Shown: positions 48,601 through 57,069 of the stretch, in pieces
Numbering within the stretch: position 1 is the stretch's first letter
Layout: each line of letters opens with the position of its first letter
Source of the DNA: Oreochromis niloticus
Taxonomy: Eukaryota; Chordata; Actinopteri; Cichliformes; Cichlidae
Length of the DNA: 64,000 nt
Direction: 5' to 3'
Assembly (NCBI RefSeq): GCF_001858045.2
Contig: NC_031965.2
Location: 17,597,181-17,661,180 of the forward strand
The notes under the pieces: model-generated
What the model was told of the DNA's origin: nothing
Databases searched by the model: none
What the model saw: the letters and a program-made list of their open reading frames with translations, nothing else
Program-made: the position numbers and the translations under genes

Positions 48601-51600
48601 ACACGGTTGCTGTACGCATACAGCCGGCTGTAGCTTTTCAGCTCACAGCCCGACATAGACCACCAACAACACAACAGCACAGATAGCGCAGACGTAAAGG
48701 CGGCGAGGCGTGATTGCGGGTGTCGCTCAGGTGCGTCCGACTCCCTGCAGCGGCGCTGCAAACCACGCCCCGCCGCACGCGTTAACCAGGTAAAATACAT
48801 ATTTAGGCAGAATTTTGCAAATATCTATTTTTCAGCAGCATAGTGCTTTTTTCCAATTATTTTTTAAGAGTCAGGTCAAGGCTCCAACAGCCCAAAGGCG
48901 ATATAAGGGTGGCAGCTGACAACAGTTTTTGTTTGCTACATGGATCATTTTAGTTCAGCTGGGTGTCTTTCCTTTTGTTATATTTCTTTAAGAGTTCAAA
49001 ATGTGTTAATTACGTAAATAAAATGTAATTTTCTCTGTAGCACTTCATGGATTTCATAAGCAACACACCTTAGTTGTTCACACAAAGCACAAAGGTAAAA
49101 AACAATATATACAGTGTTATCTTCATTTTAGATGTCAAAAAGTATTTGCGGCTCCCAGTGTTTTCTTTTGCGTGGAAACCGGGTCCAAGTGGCTCTTTGG
49201 GTGTAAAAGGTTGCAGACCCCTGGTCTAACAGATGTCAGTGAATCCCTGGTTACTGCGGTTTATTAGTGAAACTGCTTTGTTCGGTAGCACATGATCACC
49301 TGTAGTTTGCATGGAAGATACCAACTGGTCTCAGTTTCACTACCACATAGTGGTAATGAAAGTCTGAAAAGTGTGAGAATGCTTGCCTTCAAAGTGAAAG
49401 TTGCAGCTTTTGGCATGTGTTGGTTGTAGTAGTGAGGCCTTTTACTTTTACTCTGAAGACAAAAACTTTCTCTGTTTTTGGTGCAGCCGATCACCTGGGA
49501 ACAGCGAGCAATCTCCAGGAAACACTTGCCAGCCAATCTCAGAATACACATTTTTTCCCTAGCAACTGGAGGTTGCAGACCAGTCTGCAGGCCTATGTGA
49601 CTGAACTAAGGGGCCCCAACCAACCCCAGCCTGTCCATACAGTGTATATCAGCTCTGTCAACTGTATCATACCATGAAAAACATACACCAGCTTCTTTTA
49701 GTTAACTTTACAAATGTTTGATCCCCTTCATTTCTCCACTTTTTTTCCTACAGTTTGTTCAGTATAATATGTTTGGTTTTCCTGCATATGTCAAGGATAT
49801 CACCGACAAAATCTTATTTTTATTGTGCAAAAATATCACAGCAAGAATGAAAGTGATTCTTTTTTTTTTTTTTAAATAAATGAGTCACCTTCCAAAGGCA
49901 ATTTCTGCCTTACTGTAATCTTGGCAAATAGTTGGAAATATTGCAGCTGCTCGTAGCTCACCTCTCCTCACGATGCTGTTTTTCTTGTTATTGGTTTGAA
50001 ATAATTTGATGTTTTTTCATTCTGCTTCTGCAAAACCCTCTAATGTCATTTTCCTGGTTTTCTGAAAGACACTGTGGAAGTTTCCTCTGACCCTCCATCC
50101 TCAGTTAAATTCTTGATCTATTTTTATTTCTTTTTTTCACACTGTGTGCCTTCACTTTCTTTAATGCCTCAGAATGAGATGAAAGCCCAGTGCAATTAGG
50201 CTTCTTATCGTTTTAATTAAGAAAGCCATTCGGCCATATCTGCCTCAGACGCCATAACACATAATGGCGGAGAGTCTCTGATGCCTGAAGTAGTGATTGT
50301 GTGCGTGTGTGAGTACATACAGTACGCGTGTGTGTATATTTGTGTGTGTAAATGTACGTCCTAGTAACACAGTTCCCAACAATCCCGCTCCCGCCCTTCT
50401 TTCCTCTTTTATCAGTCTGTGTTCTCCAATCGCTATTCCCACTTGTGCGTCTCTCCAAACATGTTGTTCTATCCCTCGTTACTTCATTCTCCTGAAAGAG
50501 ACAAGGTCAAAGAGTCCTGTATAAGTACTTCAAACTCAATTCAACTATGTTGTCTGAGTGTTCCTTTTCAAACCCTTTTGTAATGCAGCTTCTCTTCCTT
50601 GACGCTACAACTAGATGTACTGATTTTATTGTATTTTTTATCTGTTTCAATTTGCACACACACACGCCCACGCAGGACACTCAAACACTTTATCAGTGTG
50701 CATGTAAACTGCTCATTTCTCCATATCTGTTTGCATAAGATGAGAGAGCTACATGGCTGAAACCAAATTATTTCAGCTTTTTTTTTTCTTCTTCTTTTGC
50801 CCCTCATCTTAAAGAGGGGAAACTGTAACTACCCTGATAGTGGTGTTAACACCAAACCAGCTCCTCAGCTCGCCTCTCTACTTTCTCCCCCTCTCCCTCC
50901 ATCCTCCCTTTCCTCCCTCCTGTTACCCTGGCCTATCAGTGCGGAGCAGTGGTCTGTGAAGAAATTCCCAATATCTAAATTTACACACTGTATCAATCTT
51001 GTTTAATAGACTGGAAAGCTTATAGCCGCCGTGGCAAGCCGGCAGAGAGGGCAGCGGTGATAAATTGTCGGTGTGCAGGCGACAGCCGCCCGTGATGTAT
51101 AATGAAATATTTATGATTTATCCCAGCTAATAAACTGAAATGAAGTGCATGATGTATGGGAACAGATGGGCCCTCTATTGATGCTGAGGTGGAGAGGCAA
51201 GAGGGGGGAAGAGGAGACAGGAAGAGAGGTGGAGAGAAGGAAACAGAAGATGTGATGAGAGATGTTTGAGAGGTAGTTAGAAAAAAAATGAAGCATAAAA
51301 ATAGAATTGAAAACGTAAGAAAACATAGTTTGTTTGTGTTTGTGTGGCACTGGAGCTGGAGAAGCTGAAAACATGGACGTATAGGTAAGACGGATGGAGG
51401 GATATGGGGTTAGCAGTACAGACTAAGTGATGGAATAGAGGACAGGTGGAAGATGACAGTAAAAACAGACCACCATCAAAATGTAATCCCTCTCCTACAA
51501 TGCTTCGTGTTGATTCCAGGTGAGGCAGGTGCAGTTGTTTTCTTTTATTGACTCCATATTTTTCAGCTACAGTCTGCAAACACGCACAGCTTTACCTTAA

Positions 51601-54600
51601 ATGTTCTTAACTGAGCAACACTCGGGTTTTTTGCAATGCTGAGGGGCGCTGTGTAAAGCTTACAAGTGCAACTATGTCCCTCAGAATTGTTCAGCATTTT
51701 GGGGAATAAACGTATATACTTTTTTACTGTGAGTTAAACTGCTGACACCATTTTAATCAATATGAAGCTACAGCCAGCAACCATTTACTTTAACAGGGAA
51801 CAAAAGGAAAGGTGTGATATCATGTGCAGTAACATCATATATAATTTGTGTGGCATCTTAAGGATAGGTTTATACTAACTTGCAAGATGTGTAAACAGAT
51901 GCTGTGGAGACTGAACAACTGATGTCCAAGTCGTGTTTTTCCTAAGTCTCGGGTGCAGAGTACACCTGAAGGACACATGTGTAGCGGGGATATTGTAGTA
52001 TAGTATGCACAGAAAAGTAACACAAAAAAGCAATCACATAGAGGTTTTCAAGGCATGGCTGTATTACCTCTTTGTGATCAAATGTACCTTTAGATTCTTC
52101 CCTAACAACCTGTGGATGTTGGAGGGTTCACTGACCAAGCCCTGTGTGACTGAGGCTTTAGCAATTGGTTTCACAACAGCTGCCAGCAGCCACTTGCCAG
52201 CCAGACAGAAACTACAGTTTTTTCCATACCAACCCTGGTAGTTTCCAAGGTGTTCCCACCTTTGTGTCACTAGGACGCTAAACACATAAAAAGTAAATTA
52301 AAGATTTCTATGGCCATCACAATAATGTCCTTATTGAGAATTCTTTTGGTCATAATAATCATGTAGTGAAAATCTGAGCTCATGACATCCTCAGGACAAA
52401 GTGCTAAATCTGTTTATAAGCATCTCTAAAGCTCACTAATGAATATGCTAATAGAAAAAATAAGAATAAAATCAAGAGTGTGGCATTTTTACCGAGCATT
52501 TACTGAGAGGACTGTTTCTTGGCAGAAAGTATCAAATTCCCAGAGTTTCTGTTTGCTTAGAAACTTCACAGGGACAGTTTTGAAATTATGAGATGTATAG
52601 ATGGGTCTTTGTGTCTTTGGTTTGGAAGAGCAAACCAAAGACACACGAGGAAAAGAGGCCAGGAGCCCAAGAAGAAAGAGAGAGAAATAACCCAGATGGC
52701 AGTCCTTTATGCACTTTGCTCTCTGCTCAGCCCAGATCTTGCTGGTTCATGCAAACAAGCTTCCCAACTCCACCTAGCCACTTCCTGGATAGAGAAAAAA
52801 CCCAGCTGAGCACGATGAAAACTGGAAGATGTGAAAAGTTGTCATAATAAATGTGTGAAAAAGAGTCGGATTTTCTAACATCACAGCTGGCTTTAAGACT
52901 TAAAGGTTCACTTTGCATATTTGAACTGTCCCTGACCTTTGCTGACCTTTTAACCTATTCATCCAAATTAACCGCTAGACGTCACTTCATCACAGTGTCT
53001 CAGACACTTACGTCCACTCTCTGTATCAGCTGTGGACAGCCCCACTGTAATTCTGCTAAAGAACATATTCCTGGTCCTTATTTTCAGGCTTCTTCTCCTT
53101 CCCTCCTCCGTCCATTTTTCTCTCCCTAATCTCTCCCCACTGATCCATACTGACCCATTTCCCCAGCTCGTCATACACGAGCGCAGCTGCGCCCCTCATC
53201 CCACATACTGTACTCGCCTTCCCCCACACCTGTCCCCCAGAAACTTATGTATGAGTGTGCGTGGGTCTGTGGAGGATGTATGTCTGGAGGATGGGGCAAC
53301 TTAAACACTCATCCATCCACTGTTATCTGACTTTCTGTGTCTCAAACACACACGCTCTCTTACCCACAGATACAAGTTTACATACCCTACATTCCCTATT
53401 CTTAGCTATAAAAAATATTACTTAATTTTTTAGTTGAGTTCATTATCAGCCTTGTTTTTAGTTATATATATTGTAATTGGGCTTAATAACTTCTTCTTAT
53501 AGAAATGGTGTTCCAGAAAATTATGACTGTATTTTTCCCTGTGTTTCGCTTACATCACATTGTCCTCCTTGTATGGTCCTGTCTGTATTCTAGGAGACAC
53601 CGCTGTGTATAAAGACGGCGTATATTGGATCATGGGTCGCACCAGTGTCGACATCATCAAGAGTGGTGGCTACAAGATCAGCGCGCTCGATGTGGAGCGT
53701 CACCTTCTGGCTCATCCAGACATCACGGGTAAGTGGAATGAAGTAATGTCACCACTGTAAAACACATGTAATTAAAGCCCTGAATCAGCACCTCAACCAT
53801 TTGATCACTGTTAATATCCAGCACCTATGTGCTGAAAATAACTCATCAAAACTGAGTTTGGTGTCCTTTTGCTGTAGCGCAAGACAAAAATAAAGGAGTT
53901 TGTCTGATTTTTTTTTTTTTTGTCATATTTAATATTGTAGATGTTGCTGTGATTGGAGCCCCAGATGCCACCTGGGGTCAAAAAGTCACTGCTGTAGTGC
54001 AGCTGAAGAGGGGCAAAAGTATGACTTTGCCAGAATTGAAGACCTGGGCAAGGTACTGTGACTTTCAGCTGAATAACCTTTGCTTTGTACACTTTTATTT
54101 GGAGCTTTCTAATGAATTATGTCTCTTATTATGCACATACCAACCGATGTAGTGGTTTACACATTCACCTAGCAAGTGAGCAAGATCCGGTGAGGAGATA
54201 CTGACACCTTTGAGCTTGAGTCAGGAAGGCAAAAATGTAAGGCAGACAAAAGTAAGCATTATGTGCATAAAATCCATCCACTCTCTTACCCACTTATCCA
54301 CTTATCCAATTCAGGTCATGGGGGGGACTGGAGCCTATCCCAGCTGTCACAGGGTGAAAGTCATTGTGTGTTTACCTGCTTTTATTTTGATATCCAGCTA
54401 ATACATTGCTGTTGACAGGCTACATATAGCTATATTTTCCACATTTTTGCATAAACCTGTACTATTCTTCACTGTCTAAGGCTATGCTGATATTAACATC
54501 CACACTGTGTGAAAATGCATGCTGTATTTTCTTTCAGGCAAATATGTGAACTGTCAGAAAAGTGTAAGGTGGCTCTGCTTTTGCAGTAATGCACTCTGTT

Positions 54601-56866
54601 CACCAGATAAACACGTCCAAGTAGAGGCAGACTTTATTAAAACATGGACTTTGCATTGTGAATATTCTAATTGTGCAGTTTACTTTAACACTTGTCAAGA
54701 CTGGTCTATTCAGGGTGATTTTTTTTTCTTACAGCATTATAAATTACTGGGAAATGTGTTTTGGTGTCTAATAGAGCAAAATAATTCTATTCTGTTTTTA
54801 TACATATATCGAGATCCAGTTCACAGTAGTAGTTCAGTCTTACAATGTTTATAATGTAACACAAAGACACTGCAGTATTACAGAGAGAACCCCAGTCATA
54901 TGAGAAAAAACATGGATTTATTGCTTTAAACTGGTGTTTCAACTGGTGTTGGACTTTAAACAGCAAAGCTTTGATTTTTTTTTTAAGCAAAGTGTTGCTT
55001 TTGAAAAAACAGAGATGTAACATCACTAGCCACTGGACCACCTGCCACCTTTAAAAGTGCTTTGCAGCCCAGAGGGACTCCAAGCTCATACCACCAGTGG
55101 AGATTGTGACCTGAATAACTTACAACTAATCCATCATCCTGAATCCACAAAAACAAACTCCAAAAAGACCATCGTATCCCATTATTATTACAGGACCGTG
55201 TTTTTGTTAAGTCTTCTAAAGCTGATTTAAAAGGACAGTCTTCACAGCTCTTTGTCAGTTCTGCTCAGTGCTGGGGAAACTACTTTGAAGGCATAGCTTT
55301 GCAATTAACCTATTACTTCATACTAGAAGTAATTGATCTAAAATCAAACTACCCAATGAAGAAATCTGGTTTTATAAAGCTGCTTTGAAGAAATAGTTCA
55401 AATAAAAATATATAAAATATAAAACAAAAAGTAACATTGTAGCAACAAAATCCTCCTAATCGGGCCTTCTCAGCAGAGGTAGTCAGTGTTATGCATTTGT
55501 GTGGCCATGGTGATTTGAGATTCGGGATGTTTTATGCCTGATGACTTTGTCACTGTGTGAGCACAAGCAGTGCTAACGAATTAATCACCGTGCCTTTGCA
55601 GGAGATGAATAAACAGTGGGTGGGGCTTGTAAAAGGAGGTCCAATTACAGTAGAACAGCAATGTTAAAATAAAAGTTAAAAAATCCTTCATTTAAATAGA
55701 GAAAAGAATTGAACTGCTTGAATTGCTACTAAACTACAAGGGACCTCCTTTAAAAAAAAGAAGAACGGTTAGCATGTTAAATGTTAACGTTCATGACAGT
55801 ACAATTAGGAGCAGACTCAACAAGTATGGCACTGAGTCAACCATGAAAGTATGCTAGAGTCAAATGTGAGGCCATCTGTCTGACAGCTTGGCCCATCCTG
55901 AGTCATGCAACAGGACAGGGATCCGGGCTCAGCAGCAAATCTGCAACAGAGTGACTGAAAAGATAAAAGAAAGCATTGCAATGGTCCAACGTCCATACTT
56001 CGCCCTGGTTTAAATACTGGGGTGGGAACTTAAGAGAGCTGTGCATGAATGAACGCTCACTGACCTCAATAAACTGAAGCAGCATTGTAAAGACGAGTGG
56101 GCCAGAGTTCTCCCACAATAATGTGAGAGGTTGATAAAGTCATACAGAAAACCATTGCTTCAAGTTATTGCTGCTAAAGGTAGTTCTGAAAGCTACTGAA
56201 TCATGAGGTGCACTTTATTTTTGCTAAATAAATAATGACATGTTTTGTTCTTCATCTGACATTGTGATTGCCTAATTTCAGGACCTGGAAAGGCCCAGAT
56301 TTTTTTTTTCATTATGTCTTGATATGTTAGACCTTAGAACTGAAAGCTAAACTACTAGTTCAATTATATGTAGTTTAGTGGACCAAATGGAGGCACCTAA
56401 TTCAGACTGTGTAGGTCTCTGAGCAGTTCAGCACACACATCCCCAGTGACTGGCCTTCAAGTCCCCAGATCAATAGCAAAGGATGTGAGAGAAAGAGAGG
56501 CCAGAGATGGACTAATGAGGGAGATGAAAAAGAAGATGATGTGGCGGAAGCGAACAAATGATTATTACAGAGGACTTTGTCCTGCTACCTAACAGTTTGT
56601 TTTTTTCACCTCGCTTCCTAAATGTCAGCTGAGTTTATTTTGTCTGCTAGAGACAGTTACTGGTGACATTCACCCTCCACATTGCAGTGACACAAACAGT
56701 CTTTTTTTTTTTTTATCTCCTCCAGTCTGTTTTCATAAAAAATCTGCTCTCACTCTCTTTTACACCCTTTTCTTCACTTTCCCACCATCTGTTTTTGTCC
56801 TCCACACTTTCTACAACCCACCAGTGTCATTTATTTACATCACTGAATTCTTTTAGAGCGGGGTGG

Positions 56867-56897
<31 letters not shown>

Positions 56898-56992
56898 GCT
56901 GTGAGCTCCATATGGTGTATGGATGTTAGATCCCACTGCTATCGCCTGCTGGTCCAGTATGGTAGATTACAACTACTGCCTGTGACTCAGGT

Positions 56993-57069
<77 letters not shown>

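Larger units (their letters stand above)
39204..53593 (+). other. acsf3: acsf3 intron 6 (14,390 bp)
   Basis: By far the largest intron, about two fifths of the coding span. It contains twin TG tracts, a LINE fragment, Tc1 relics, a fish repeat split by a hAT element, and unique blocks that look conserved (about 44600-45150, 50150-50300 and 50930-51200). No additional gene was recognised on either strand. Confidence 0.85.

Noticed and set aside
53366..53390. Short 'caagtttacataccc' resembling a Tdr/Tc1 terminus
   Set aside because: Too short and without a partner terminus or transposase text nearby.
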